Shown: piece by piece, positions 23,788 through 35,819 of the stretch
Layout: each line of letters begins with the position of its first letter
How positions within the stretch are numbered: position 1 is the first letter of the stretch
Source of the DNA: Sialis fuliginosa
Lineage: Eukaryota; Arthropoda; Insecta; Megaloptera; Sialidae
Length of the DNA: 64,000 bases
Assembly: GCA_961205875.1 (NCBI GenBank)
Contig: OY540822.1
Coordinates: 808,501 to 872,500, forward strand
Reading direction: 5' to 3'
Position numbers and translations under genes: made by a program
The notes under the pieces: generated by a model
The model's database searches: none
Seen by the model: the letters and a program-made list of their open reading frames with translations, nothing else
Told to the model about the DNA's origin: nothing

Positions 23788-24217
23788 TTAATTACTCAGG
23801 AACTCATCTACATAATAAAAAGAATGTTCCAACAAGAATTTTGTTAATTTTGTTTTAATATTTTTGATCGATAAAGATTTTAAATTGTCAGGTAATTTGT
23901 TAAAATTTTTTACTATTGTATTATATGGTCCCTTATATATGGTATTTATTGCTGTTTGTTTGAGCTTCATATGGTGTTTTTTTCTCGTCGGGTATTGGTG
24001 AGTCTGAATACTATCCAAAAAAAGATCTGGATACTTTTTTACAAATATAACACATTCCAAAATGTATAGTGCCGCCACTGTAAGTATTTTAAATTTAACA
24101 AAGAGGGGACGACATGATTCTTGTGGTCCACTTCTTGACATAATTCTGAGACATTATTTTTGTATATTTAGTATTGAGGAAATATGGACAGAGCCACCCC
24201 AGCACAGAATACCGTAT
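23788..24217 (-). pseudogene. Non-LTR ORF2 C-terminal region
   Basis: The minus strand encodes the region after RT: YGILCWGG near the left-hand insertion, then PQESCRPLFVKFKILTVAAL (about 24070-24130), a block common to CR1/Jockey ORF2 proteins, then HQYPTRKK and a tail ending at 23788 (EFLSN, stop). A stop codon interrupts the first part around 24142-24150. The insertion 24218-24922 separates it from the RT. Confidence 0.8.
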
Positions 24218-24922
24218 AGTATAGGAGCCAGCTACAAAATCGGGGTGTCTAACATTAAATACAATAATATATTATTATTTTATAAGTTTATAAGCCTCTA
24301 TAGGCCTATTTGTTATGATTTCTTTAGTGTATTTTATTACTAATCTAAATATACCTTTTGGGGGAGCTGCGAGAGGGAACTGCATGAATAAAAACTTCTG
24401 CCATGGGTATATATCTATTTTATAGTTCATAACAAAGGCATACACTGCGCGGCAGAAATTTTCATTCGGTATTTTAGATTTTACAGCATTTTTAAGATTG
24501 GGGCCCAATTCTGGCCATTTGTAGGCCTTATAGCACCGAAGTTCCTATATAAAAAATTCTGCCATTATGTTTTTATGTAAGTATACGTCCAAATAAACAT
24601 TTTGCACCAGGTCTGGTCCGGTTGTTATCTGATTTTTTTGGGTCGAAATTTTGAGAGGCCCCTGTAATTAAACCCCTACGCAAAAATTTCTGCCGTATAT
24701 CCAAAACATCTTTAATTGGGGTCTACTATAAGCAACCGTCTCATTCAAACGGTTGTTACGTGATTTTTTTGTGCGTATTTTTCGTTGGCCCTATCTATTA
24801 AATCCCTACAAGCTGGTGGACCGGACTCATCGTCCGAGCTTTGTCTGAGTGAGTACTTCAAAAAAACCACAACGGCAGACGGTTGTTAAATCTACACCGA
24901 TTTTGCAGCTGGCTCCTATACT
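24218..24922. mobile_element. 705-bp inverted-repeat element inside ORF2
   Basis: Ends AGTATAGGAGCCAGCTACAA and TTGCAGCTGGCTCCTATACT are inverted repeats with one mismatch; CAAAATCGG continues the match. The element breaks the ORF2 frame just before YGILCWGG. Inside, the motif TTCTGCC recurs several times; no gene is seen. Target duplication not clear; superfamily unknown. Confidence 0.8.
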
Positions 24923-27215
24923 AGTATGTGATATTTGACTCTACTCTATAAAGGCATGGTACGTTGCGTTGTAAGTAATATATTATTAGGGACTTTATCG
25001 ACAAGCGCGCGAATTAGGTAAATATATTTTGTAATTTTATTTTTTATATAATCAACTTGGTGTTTCCAATTAAGATCTTTGTCAAGATGTATGCCAAGGA
25101 AGCGTATTGGTTGATTGAGATTAGTAAATGTTTCATTATTGATATTTATGTTTGTGATATTTTCACCGTACTCTCCAAATTTTAACAACTGCGTCTTTTT
25201 TAGATTTAGTTTTAAGCTATTTTTATCAAACCATTGTATCAGTTTGTCAACTGAGTGATTTATTTTATTTGTTAATGTTGTAGCGTTTTTAGCTTTGTAA
25301 ATTATTGTTATGTCATCTGCATAAAGAAAGATATTTTTAGAAATTTGAGTAATATCATTTATATTATATTATATAAAAATATTAAATAATAATGGTCCAA
25401 GGACTGAGCCTTGTGGCACACCACGTTGAATATTTTTTTATTTCAGAATAGGTATAATTACCATCATTCTTCGAGTTGTTAATTTTAACGTACTGTGTTC
25501 TATTGTCAGATACGAGTCAAAAAGCCTAAATGGGGTACCTCTGATTCCATATCCCTCGAGTTTTAGATGTAATAAATCATAATGTACACTATCAAATGCC
25601 TTAGACATGTCAAAAAATATCTTTAGACTGCCAATTGGACATTACTTCAGTTATTAATTTAAAAAGTGCTAAATTTATTGAACATCCGTTTTTGAAACCA
25701 TGCTGTGAGTCAGAAATAATGTTATATTTATTAAGGTAATTGTTTAATCTATTGTGAATTATTTTTTCAAAAATTTTTGATATTGTACATAAAAGGGAAA
25801 TGGGTCTGAAATTGTTGGGTTCATTGCTATCATTGTTCTTTAACAATGGTTTCACAGTAGCTAGTTTTAATTTGTCTGAAAATTTACCTGCAGTAAAACA
25901 ATTGTTGATTATGTAACTCAGTGGTGTTGATATTACTTTAATACTATATTTAATTAAATTTGTTGGAATTTCGTCCCATCCTGATGAATAACTATTTTTT
26001 AAATTTAATGTAGTTTTAATTATTTCTGACTCATCAGTAGGAAAAAAATATATACTGCCAGAATGGTTCACTTGCAAGAATTTTTTTTTAGGTTGGGTTC
26101 AGATAGATTTAAATTCTTAGTAACATTGGTAAACAAATTATTCAGACTATTAGCTATTTTATGAGGTTCAGTGATCTGTTCACCATCCTGCGTTATAGAG
26201 ATAATATTTGTCTTTGTCGACTCTTTACAACCATTGTGTTGATTAATTATTTTCCACATTTCCTTCGATTTATTATTGCTATTTTGTATTAAATTTTCAT
26301 AATATTTTGTTTTTGCATCATTTGTTTTTTGTTTAATAATTTTGGAAATTGATTTATAGCAACTTTTTAGATTATTTGTATCAACTTCAATTCTATCTAC
26401 ATAGGTCTTTAATCAATAGATGTAAATTGTATTTTTCTTTAGATAAGAGCTTTATATCATCATTTATCCAGTTACTTTTAAAGGTATCTGTGATTTTTTT
26501 TGTAATCTTAGGAAATGCTAAATTATAGTAATAGATTAAAGTGCTACAAAAATAGTTAAATTGCTCGTTTATTTCATCTGTAGTATAAATGCCATCCCAT
26601 TTTTCGTTTTTTAATAAATAACTAAAATAGTTCAATTGGTCAGGACGATATTGTCTAAAAGATTTATTGAGAAAATTGTTATATTTTTTATGGATATTTT
26701 TTAAAGTAAAATGTGTCGCACAATGATCGGAAAAATCAATTAAATAATTTTTATAATAGTATTCAGACTCTAGGTTAATAAATATATTATCAATTGTAGT
26801 TGCAGAGTTAACAGTAATTCTTGTTGGATCCTTAATGACATAAGACAAATTAAAACTTGCTAGAAGGTCAACAGTCTGAATATATTTTAAATCAGTAATG
26901 TTTAAGAAATTAAGATTAAAATCACCACATACAATAACTTTTGTTTTAAGTTTAAAAATTACATCTAAAACTAATTCTAAATTAAGTAAAAATTCATAGT
27001 AATCACTATTTGGTGACCTATAAATACAAATAATAATTAGATTAAGTTCATTTATAAAAACTCCACTGCATTCAAATGTTTTTTCAGAATTAAATTGTTC
27101 TAGTTCATCTATGTATATTTATACAAATTAAGTTATTTTTACCATATATGGCAACACCGCCATGCAAAAAAGTTGTTTTTTAATTCAAAGTTATTGATTT
27201 TGAACATTGATAACA
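24923..27215 (-). pseudogene. Non-LTR ORF2: endonuclease C-part and reverse transcriptase
   Basis: Minus strand, from 27215 downward. Endonuclease blocks: YRSPNSD (about 27010), CGDFN (about 26935), SDHCATHF (about 26725). RT blocks: RPISLLCTISKIFEKIIHNRL (about 25745-25810), QHGFKNGCSINLALF, DMSKAFDSVHYDLL (about 25575-25610), GVPQGSVLGPLLFN (about 25390-25430), FLYADD (25311-25330) and FLGIHLDKDLNWK (about 25070-25110). The protein nicks target DNA and primes cDNA on the nick. At least four stops or shifts occur (about 27130, 26390, 26070, 25440). Confidence 0.88.
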
Positions 27216-28730
27216 CAGGTTTACAAAAAAACAAAAGTTTATGAATATTTGACGAGACTATTGTATTCTTATGTATTTTGACGTCCTGAATCCGAATCTG
27301 AGGTCCGTTGACCTTGGTTAGCTCAGATTCAAGGTCATTTTAAGGTCAAATTTTTAAAAATCGTTAAATGATTCTGGTAAAAGGTGATATATAGGTTTTT
27401 CTGGTCGCTTATTCTGAATTTGACATCCGTTGACCTCTATGAGGTCAGGTTCAAGGTCATTTCAAGGTCAAAGTGGGAAAAATCGCTTGAAAATTCTGAC
27501 AAAACAGTACATATAGGTATTTGAGAACGCTTAATTAAAATTTGAGGTCCGTAGACCACTACAATGTCATTTTCATGGTCATTTTAAGATTAAATTTTTT
27601 TTTTTTAAATCGCTAAATTAATCTGGTAAAAGGTGATATATAGGTTTCTCTGGTCGCTGATTCTGAATTTGATGTCTGTTGACCTCTACAAGGTCTGGTT
27701 CAAGGTCATTTCGAGAAAAAGTGGAAAAACTCGCTCGAAACAGTACATATAGGTTTGAACCTGACCTTGTAGAGGTCAACGGACATCAAATTCAGAATCA
27801 GCGACCAGAAAAACCTATATATCACCTTTTCCCAGATTCATTTAGCGATTTAAAAAAAAATACCTTGAAATAACCTTGAAACTGACATTATAGAGGTCTA
27901 CGGACTTCAAATTTTAATATAGCGACCCCAGAAACCTATATGTACTGTTTTGTCAGAATTTTCGAGTGATATTTCCCACTTTGACCTTCAAATGACCTTG
28001 AACCTGACCCCATAGAGGTCAACGGATGTCAAATTCAGAATCAGCGACCAGAAAAACATATATATCACCTTTTACTAGAATCATTTAGCGATTTGTAAAA
28101 ATAAAAATTTGACCTTGAAATAATCTTGAAACTGATATTGTAGGAGTCTACGGACCTTAAATTTTAATTCAGCAGCCCCAAAAATCTATATATACTGTTT
28201 TGTCAGAATTTCCGAGGGGTTTTTCCTACTTTGACTCTGAAATGACCTCTAACCTGACCTCGTAGAGGTCAACGGATGAAAAATTTAGAATCAGCGACTA
28301 GAAAAACCTATATATCACCTTTTACCAGAATCATTTAGCGATTTTTAAAAATTTGACCTTGAAATAACCTTGAAACTGAGATTGTAGGAGTCTACGGACC
28401 TTAAATTTTAATTCAGCAACCCCAAAAATCTATATGTACTGTTTTGTCAGAATTTTCGAGCGGTTTTTTCTACTTTGACCCTGAAATGACCTTGAACCTG
28501 ACCTCGTAGAGGTCAACGAATGAAAAATTTAGGATCAGCGACTAGAAAAACCTATATATCACCTTTTACCAGAATCATTTAGCGATTTTTAAAAATTTGA
28601 CCTTAAAATGACCTTGAAACTGAGCTAACCAAGGTCAACGGACCTCAGATTCGGATTCAGGACGTCAAAATACATAAGAATACAATGGTCTCGTCAAATA
28701 TTCATAAACTTTTGTTTTTTTGTAAACCTG
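27216..28730. mobile_element. Palindromic element built of AGGTCA-rich tandem repeats
   Basis: Ends CAGGTTTACAAAAAAACAAA (27216) and its inverse (28730) are followed by about 100 bp of near-perfect inverted repeat (GACGAGACTATTGTATTC, TTGACGTCCTGAATCCGAAT). The middle is made of units of about 245 bp, roughly four on the right and three on the left in inverse orientation, containing CTATATATCACCTTTT and about 25 AGGTCA/TGACCT hexamers. Flanks are CA and TA; removing the element plus 2 bp restores the endonuclease frame. No gene. Confidence 0.88.
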
Positions 28731-28732
28731 TA

Positions 28733-29091
28733 TATAATTCATCTTTATGCAGCCAGTGTTCAGTAATACACACAAAGTCTGGTTTTATATTATTCAAAAA
28801 TAGTTCTAATTCATTTATTTTGTTACGTAGGCACTGGATATTAAGATACACAATATTTAATTCAGAGCACTTGTTTGACGGTTCATTTGTTGTATTGCTT
28901 TGTTTTAGACTTGTAATTTTCATTTCGTTGCTTGTTATTTTTTTTTCATTGGATTCTTTGTTCATTTGATTCATGAGTATGTATTTTCCACTGCTGTTGG
29001 TCTCGAAAAAACTTGAATTTAAATCTTTTAACAATAACTCTGTTAGGCCAGAAAAGTGCATCATAGAGTGTTTCATGGTATGAACTATCAA
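28733..29091 (-). pseudogene. Non-LTR ORF2 start: endonuclease N-terminal part
   Basis: Minus-strand frame overlapping the end of ORF1. It contains LNIVYLNIQCLRNKINELE (metal-site Asn region) and DFVCITEHWLHKDE with the catalytic Glu of the AP-endonuclease fold. The frame is cut at 28731 by the palindromic insertion and resumes at 27215. The methionine near 29091 lies in the ORF1 overlap and its use is uncertain. Confidence 0.8.
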
Positions 29092-29927
29092 CTCCTATTT
29101 TAAAGGCAGAGTTTTCACCGAAAGTATTTATTTTTTCACATATAATATTTTCTGTTGTTCCTAGTTTATTTTTTATATATTTAATTATATCTTGCTCTCC
29201 AACATCAGCTTGAACTCTTCCTAGATACAGCCATGTTCGTCTAGGGGCGGCTTGAAATGCACAGCTTTCATCATTAACACCTGTTCCAATTATGGAATTT
29301 TTAGTGGATACATTTCTCCTTTTGTATGTAACAGGTGTGAAATCATCTTCATCACATTTTTGTTGTACTATTTCTTCTTTATCGTTTTTATTTTCTTCTT
29401 GAACAGTATTTTCCCTGATTATTTTAGTATTAATTTCACTTTTTTGAGTATCACTATTTTCATTCTCAGGTTTTTTATTTTGAACAACTGTGCTGTATGT
29501 TTTCTTGTCCGTAATTTTTTTTGTTTCTATTATTTTCTTTTCGGTTTTCAGTTTACTAATTAAAATATCTTTTTCTTTTACTTTTTCAGTTAGTAGAGCA
29601 TTTTTATCATCCATCTCAGAAACAAGTTTCCTCAACAATTCTATTTCTTTTATTAAATATTCATTTTCTGATTTTAAAAGTACCTACTTCTAAGGGTATC
29701 ATATTTTTATCTTCATTTGTTTTGCTTGAGTTATTCATAATTTCTTTTTTTCTATTACAGTTGTTACATTCCCAATCAGCAATCTTTCCAGTTAATTTTA
29801 GATCAGTGTATTCTTGGACAGAGATGTTTACACATGATATGTGGTACAAACCGTTACAGTCTTTTGTACAAAACAAAACATCCTCATGCCTATATGTTTT
29901 TACATTGCAATTGTTACATTTGGCCAT
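28946..29927 (-). pseudogene. Non-LTR ORF1: PHD-like zinc finger, coiled coil, RNA-binding-like domain
   Basis: Minus strand. The first frame (29927-29661) begins MAKCNNCNVKTYRHEDVLFC and carries Cys/His pairs (CNNC, CTKDC, HISC, CNNC) of a PHD-type finger. A frameshift near 29690 leads to the second frame (to 28946): a Lys/Glu-rich coiled coil (about 60 residues), a polar linker, then RTWLYLGRVQADVGEQDI, SAFKIGVDSSYHETL and LFWPNRVIVKRF, a pattern shared by ORF1 proteins of CR1/Jockey elements that coat element RNA. Apart from one shift the reading frame is open. Confidence 0.8.
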
Positions 29928-29935
29928 CTATGCAG

Positions 29936-30578
29936 TACCAGTTTAATGCACAGTGCACTTGTACATGCGCATCATTTGATATTGCAAACGATGATAAGAA
30001 GATTTTATGCGATTATCAACTTTATTGTATTAACCTCGAGTATTTGCACTTTCTTTAAAAACTTATTTATATTATAATCCAGTAAATTCAATAACTGTAT
30101 TTCATATTCTTCATAGTATATAAAATTTCCTATAGTTTATGTTTTATTCATTTTATTAGTTTGTCAGGTTTCAGTAAAATAAGAAACACATGCACTGTTC
30201 ACATGCACTGTTAACTAATGAATGCATATCATTTTGCAACGAAGGACTTAAAAAAATTGAAATGGATAATCGAACAAAAAGACAAAAGTTGTTAGAAGCA
30301 TCTTGTCCTTGTACCTAATATATTAGACAACCTTCTATTTACAGGTGTATTTTATGGATTTTACGTCGGTCTATACGGTACATGTTACGTTTATGTATCA
30401 TATGTTACTGCTATGAAAACATTTTTCATAAATTAATTGTCATGTTAACAGTTAACTAAATTATAGTAACTTTAAGCATCAATAATACAATTTTTTGAAA
30501 AACTACGGGATCCCACGGCATTGGCGGATTTCCCGCAAAATTCTCGCGGAAAAAAAAATTCTGCGAGATTGCAAACCC
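29936..30578. other. Right part of hAT-2 without a gene
   Basis: AT-rich; the stretch 30125-30225 resembles 14790-14880 (TTCATTTTATT...TTAGTTTGTCAG). The last 60 bp form the GC-richer subterminal region (GCGGATTTCCCGC). Confidence 0.5.
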
Positions 30579-30614
30579 TACCTGGGAAAAAATTTCAGAT
30601 CTGAAGTGATCTTC

Positions 30615-30930
30615 ATTTTGGAACAAATCAGATCTTTGTAGATCGTTGTAGGTCTTTGCAGATAGTTGTAAATCTTTGCAGATCGTTATAGATCTTTGCA
30701 GATCGTGATCTTAATAGATCTTTGTAGATCTTTGCAGATAGTTGTAGATCGTTGTAGGTCGTTGCAGATCTTTGTAGATCGCTGTTGATCTTTGTAGATC
30801 GGCAGATCTTTGCAGATCGTGATCTTTATATATCGTTGTAGGTCTTTGCAGATCGTTGTAAATCTTTGCAGATCGTTGTTGATCTTTGTAGATCGTTGTA
30901 CATCATTGCAGATCGTCGTAGATCGTGAGA
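30615..30930 (+). repeat. GATC-type minisatellite (about 10-bp period)
   Basis: Repeats of GATCGTTGTA and GATCTTTGCA with small variants. Related arrays: 35180-35520 (inverse), 43100-43470, and shorter ones at 34660-34790, 35690-35815 and 46340-46510. In all cases they lie just inside the CCCGGG ends. Confidence 0.92.
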
Positions 30931-31438
30931 TTGAAACGTATTGTTTGTATTTTAATCAATTTAAAAAAATATATGTGTATTTGTCATTTTAACAATACGG
31001 GCCTTAAATATCACTTAATACGTCTCTGGACTTTTTTTTCATTTTATTATTATTAAATTTAATAATAATATCTTATGTTTCTATGCTGTATAACAGTAAA
31101 TATTGAATTTTTCTCTGTTTCGTTACTTATGGTATTCATTTAAGAAAATCGTCAATATCTCGACTCCTGTGCTAGATAGAGGGTTGTTTTGCCTCCCATA
31201 CCTCTAGTATCCCGAAGTATTTTTCCCGCTGGATCAAATAAGACCAATTACAACCCTTCATCTGTGACAGGGGGTAAGTTGTGAATTTATTTATTAATTT
31301 AATACACGGGCCTCAAATGTCATTCAGTACGTTTCTGTACAATTTTTTTTTAATTGATTAAATTATAAACAAGGTTTCTATATAGTATATGTGTATTTGT
31401 TATTTAAGGTAGACAAAAGTTTATTTATGAATAAGTAC

Positions 31439-33666
31439 AGTTACCTGTAGAACTCGTCTGGCACCCTAAAGGCCATAATCGCTTACAACAGATTTTAAAT
31501 TTAAAGACAAACATCATCGGATATCTTTTTCTAGGGCGGAGCTTACACTTGCAGTTATAAGATTTTAAATAAAAACAATAAATATACGTCCATTTCAAAT
31601 AATGATTTATTATTACAAATTTTGCTTTTGTTACCTAATTTCTTATATTTATTATGGTTATTTACTTATGTATATTTTAAATCTAATATGTATCAACAGT
31701 TTATATTGGATTTGGATATTATTTTATACATTTTAACAATAAAATATTAATATATTATTTTTTGCTATTACATTTTACGTTTTACACACCATATTTTTCG
31801 AGATAAGCGGTAAAAGATACAAAAATAAGCTTTTTTATGTAGGTAGAGTTAATTAATTAATTGTATAAACAATCAATTTTTATAAAAATTGTGTAGTGTG
31901 TAATATACAATAAAATAACTCAAAAACTACTGAACCGATTTTAATGCGGCTTTCACCAATAGATAAATAATTGTTCGGAGCAGGTTTTTGGCTATTATTT
32001 TTTTAATGTTGCTGGTTCTATGAAACAACTGTTTGTTTATATTCAACAATAAGATTTCAATGCCACTATTTGCCATATTGATAAATTTTACTTTTTTATG
32101 GCGACAATCGATTGGAAACACATACAAACAATTTTACAAAAATAAAGGTTTTACAAAAAAATGTATTGTGAATCATAAACAACCATGATTCCATTATTAA
32201 TAATTTAACTAAACAAAAACAATTGAAGATGTCAGGTCCTAATTTTCAGTGAATGTTCTGTACTACAGAATGTTTATTTTCCAGGAGTATCAACTTAAAA
32301 AACGTTAAACTTAATTAGTTATTACTTATTACAGCTTAAAAGAGTGTGTTTTCAGCCATTTTAATCAGCGTAACGGATAAACAAATGATATTTTTAATTT
32401 TTTTCAAAATTTTACATGAAATCTTTTTTTATAATACTTATTTAGACCGCTATTTACCAAAAATCAGAAAATCTTAAGAATTTTGCAAATGAACCATGGT
32501 TAACCCCTGTCGCGAACAACCTAAATCGGAGCAAACTTAGGGTATTCTTCTCTCCATATTTGTAACAAATGCTGTTAGTATTAAAACTGTACCCAAAAAT
32601 AATATGTTTTAGCCTCCACAGACGGGACTATAAAAGTTGTAGTTTATATTCAATTTCTTAGCAGAAAGTATTAACTAATGTAATTTTCATCTGTATCATG
32701 ATGTATAAAAAAGTCTTGTGTTGACCAGGGCAGTTTATTTGCAATAATAATTTGCGTTTCTTGTAATATAAATATAAACAATAAAATCACTACCTTTTTT
32801 AACCCACTCGTAGGTATACATATTTAACAAAATATAAAAATTTCAAATTCCTTTTTTATAGTCATTAGGCATTATAATGACTAGTTTAAAATTTTTAAAT
32901 TACATTTAAAAAGGTGCAATGGCTATCACTGGACTTTCTTTGTCGTTTTTTAACGACTACAGATCGGCACATAACCATCAAGTCGAAAATAATCAGAATG
33001 GATTCAAAGAAGGTTAAAATGGATATTGCCATCAAAATCCGAAATTGAAAAAATTGGTTTAACAATACTAACTTCAAATTTGATAGGGGGGTAGACAAAA
33101 CAAGTTTTGAAGTTCGAAGCAAAAGAATTGTATATTAAATTAAGAAATTTTTATTTGATTTGCTATAGTTTTACAAATGTTGTTTCTTATGGGCCCCTAT
33201 GACTCCACCCCCTTTATTTAAATTGCTTTAAATTTATAAGTTTTTTTAAAGGGAGCATAACATTAAACGAATATACTTCGCCTTTCAGTGGGGGGGGGGG
33301 GTACATTCTCCTACCCCCCTCAAAATGTTTTAATCTCCACCTTATCCATATTAATGAGACATATAATTTTATATCAAGTTAATATATTTAAATACTAAAA
33401 TTCGAAATATCAAATATTTATTGCCACAAAATTTACTTATACAATTTTCAATAAATTAGGTACATAATAATTTAATTGTACAAATATATATGAATACTAT
33501 AAACAAAGAGTAGTTCTTTATCTAGCAAATGAATTTCAAAATATCTGTCTTTGTTTGATACATGGAGAAATTATATAAATATTATAATAATCAAATGGGA
33601 GGAGCCTACTAAGTTTGTGATAAACGAAAATGAATACAAATTGCAAGACCATTAATGCAGGTGACT
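31439..33666 (+). mobile_element. Element with AGTTACCTG ends and GTAC target duplication
   Basis: Ends AGTTACCTGTAG and TGCAGGTGACT (inverse AGTCACCTGCA), flanked by GTAC (31435-31438, 33667-33670). Copy B of the host element has the empty site AATAAGTACATATTA near 46121. The 2.2-kb interior is AT-rich with no convincing gene; a CTGAACCGATTTTAATGCGG block is at about 31931. Related copies are at 52805-53636 and 63877-64000. A 4-bp duplication rules out Tc1/mariner; the superfamily is unknown. Confidence 0.88.
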
Positions 33667-33748
33667 GTACATATTATTATGTATGTATAATATATGAAAA
33701 TCGCAACATAGCTCTTGCCAACACAGTATTTTCACTTTCATTCGTATA

Positions 33749-34595
33749 CAGGGTGAGTAATTTTAATCAACGCAGTCAAATATCTCGAAAAGTAAGCGAA
33801 ATTGAGAAAAACGTTTCAAACAAAAGTTACTTGGTTTCAAGGGGGTCAAACAATGGTGACCTTGCGGTTGACCTTCAAACCATTTTCAAGGTCAAATCAA
33901 GGTCAACTTTGATTTTTTAAATGGAAACCTATATTTTTTATTGCATATTCGTATTCTACGGGAAAAAATGAGTATCTTTAGTAGGAAAATTTTTTCTTAA
34001 AAATACTTTCTTCTCTTGGTGGAGGGCGCTGTAAGATTTATCAACGAACTCAAATATCTGAAAAAAAGTTGCACCTAATAGCTCAAACTAGTTTTAGAAT
34101 TACCCAGAAACAACTACGTGGACGTAGTAGTTGTATGTTTCCTTTGGGATGCTTTTTTAATGTGAGTCCTCTTGCCTCTTACTTTTAAAAAGCACCCCAA
34201 AGGAAACATACAACTACTACGTCCACGTAGTTGTTTCTGGGTAATTCTAAAAGTAGTTTGAGCTATTAGGTGCAACTTTTTTTCAGATATTTGAGTTCGT
34301 TGATAAATCTTACAGCGCCCTCCACCAAGAGAAGAAAGAATTTTTAAGAAAAAATTTTCCTACTAAAGATACTCATTTTTTCACGTAGAATACGAATATG
34401 CAATAAAAGATATAGGTTTCCATTTAAAAAATCAAAGTTGACCTTGATTTGACCTTGAAAATGGTTTGAAGGTCAACCGCAAGGTCACCATTGTTTGACC
34501 CCCTTGAAACCAAGTAACTTTTGTTTGAAAAGTTTTTCTCAATTTCGCTTACTTTTCGAGATATTTGACTGCGTTGATTAAAATGACTCACCCTG
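33749..34595. mobile_element. CAGGGTG palindromic element P2
   Basis: TA-CAGGGTGAGTAATTTTAATC at the left is mirrored by GATTAAAATGACTCACCCTG-TA. Arms of about 400 bp are nearly identical and meet at a loop of about 40 bp (34154-34190). Each arm holds TGACCTT and AAGGTCA motifs. The empty site is preserved in copy B of the host element (TTCGTATATATAAGCC near 46200). Confidence 0.9.
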
Positions 34596-34625
34596 TATAA
34601 GCCAAGTCGGATTAGTTAGTAATAA

Positions 34626-35578
34626 CCCGGGAAAAAATTTCAGATCTAAAGTGATCAAATCAGATCTGCATTTTTACAGATCTGTTTTGATCTTCATTTT
34701 GGAACATATCAATGGAGATCTACGCAGATCTACGGAGATCAATACAGATCAACGCACATCAATACAGATCTGCGTAGATCGGGATTTGATTCTGTTTTTG
34801 TACACACACAGCTTGACTTCCTTCCCGTAGTAACTGGGTTCGAGAGCAATCCTGGAGAAGAGAACCACCATATACATATGTATTGTATTACCTTATTACT
34901 ATCTGATCCGACTTGGCTTATATACTAATGAAAGTGAAACTACTGTGTTGGCGAGATATTTACAATTTTCTATAATGAATACCATATGTGTAAGTAGCGA
35001 AACAGAGAAAAATTCAATATTTACTGTTAATACAGCATAGAAACATAAGATACCTATTATTATTAAATTTAATAAAATAAAATAAAAGTCCAGAGACGTA
35101 TTAAGTGATATTTAAGGCCCGTATTGATAAAATAACAAATACACATTTTTTTTTAAATTGATTAAAATACAAACAATACGTTTCAATCTCACGATCTACA
35201 ACGATCTGCAATGATGTACAACGATCTACAAAGATCAACAACGATCTGCAAAGATTTACAACGATCTGCAAAGACCTACAACGATCTATAAAGATCACGA
35301 TCTGCAAAGATCTGCAACAATCTACAACGATCTACAACTATCTGCAAAGATCTACAACGATCTATTAAGATCACGATCTGCAAAGATCTATAACGATCTG
35401 CAAAGATTTACAACTATCTGCAAAGATTTACAACTATCTGCAAAGACCTACAACGATCTACAGAGATCTATAACTATCTGCAAAGACCTACAACGATCTA
35501 CAAAGATCTAAAAAGATCTGATTTGTTCCAAAATGAAGATCAATTGAGATCACTTCAGATCTGAAATTTTTTCCCTGG
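34626..35578 (-). mobile_element. CCCGGG element copy C (short)
   Basis: Ends CCCGGGAAAAAATTTCAG (34626) and CTGAAATTTTTTCCCTGG (35578), flanked by AA on both sides; the uninterrupted site AGTAATAAGGTAATAC occurs in copy B near 46228. Inverse orientation relative to copies A and B. Length 953 bp with GATC arrays at both ends. Confidence 0.9.
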
Positions 35579-35819
35579 AAGGTAATACAATACATATGTA
35601 TATGGTGGTTCTCTTTTCCAGGATTGCTCTTCGAACTCAGTTACTGCGGGAAGTCGAGCTGTGTGTGTGTGTGTACAAAAACAGAATCAAATCCCGATCT
35701 ACGCAGATCTGTATTGATCTGCGTTGATCTCCGTAGATCTGCGTAGATCTCCATTGATATGTTCCAAAATGAAGATCAAAACAGATCTGTAAAAATGCAG
35801 ATCTGATTTGATCACTTTA

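Larger units (their letters stand above)
23626..29935 (-). mobile_element. CR1/Jockey-like non-LTR retrotransposon, near full length
   Basis: Reading on the minus strand: ORF1 (zinc finger, coiled coil, RNA-binding-like domain), ORF2 with endonuclease and reverse transcriptase, then a microsatellite tail. Two insertions split it (27216-28730 in the endonuclease, 24218-24922 after the RT). Several frameshifts and stops show it is dead. PHD-type ORF1 plus AP-endonuclease and FLYADD point to the CR1/Jockey group; the exact clade is not settled. Confidence 0.85.
23139..30580. mobile_element. hAT-2, with a non-LTR retroelement inside
   Basis: Ends TAGGGTTTGCAATCCCGC (23139) and GAGATTGCAAACCCTA (30580). 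The 8-bp duplication GTGACAAT precedes the left end (23131-23138); its partner is at 36922-36929, because a CCCGGG element inserted into the terminal TA at 30579-30580. Putting the pieces together gives a perfect hAT signature. Native sequence remains at about 23139-23625 and 29936-30580; a short frame MPGFARLRRRKKLEQ at 23325 might be a transposase start, which is a guess. Confidence 0.88.

Noticed and set aside
29252-30077. Plus-strand frames rich in Phe, Ile and Leu that look like membrane proteins.
   Set aside because: They are antisense to ORF1 of the non-LTR element, whose Lys/Glu/Asn codons give hydrophobic residues on the other strand.
30810-35307. Arg/Ser/Leu-rich repeated peptides (RSLQIVV, LQRSTTI) at 30810, 35101 and 43063.
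   Set aside because: They are translations of the GATC-type minisatellite in whichever frame stays open, not proteins.
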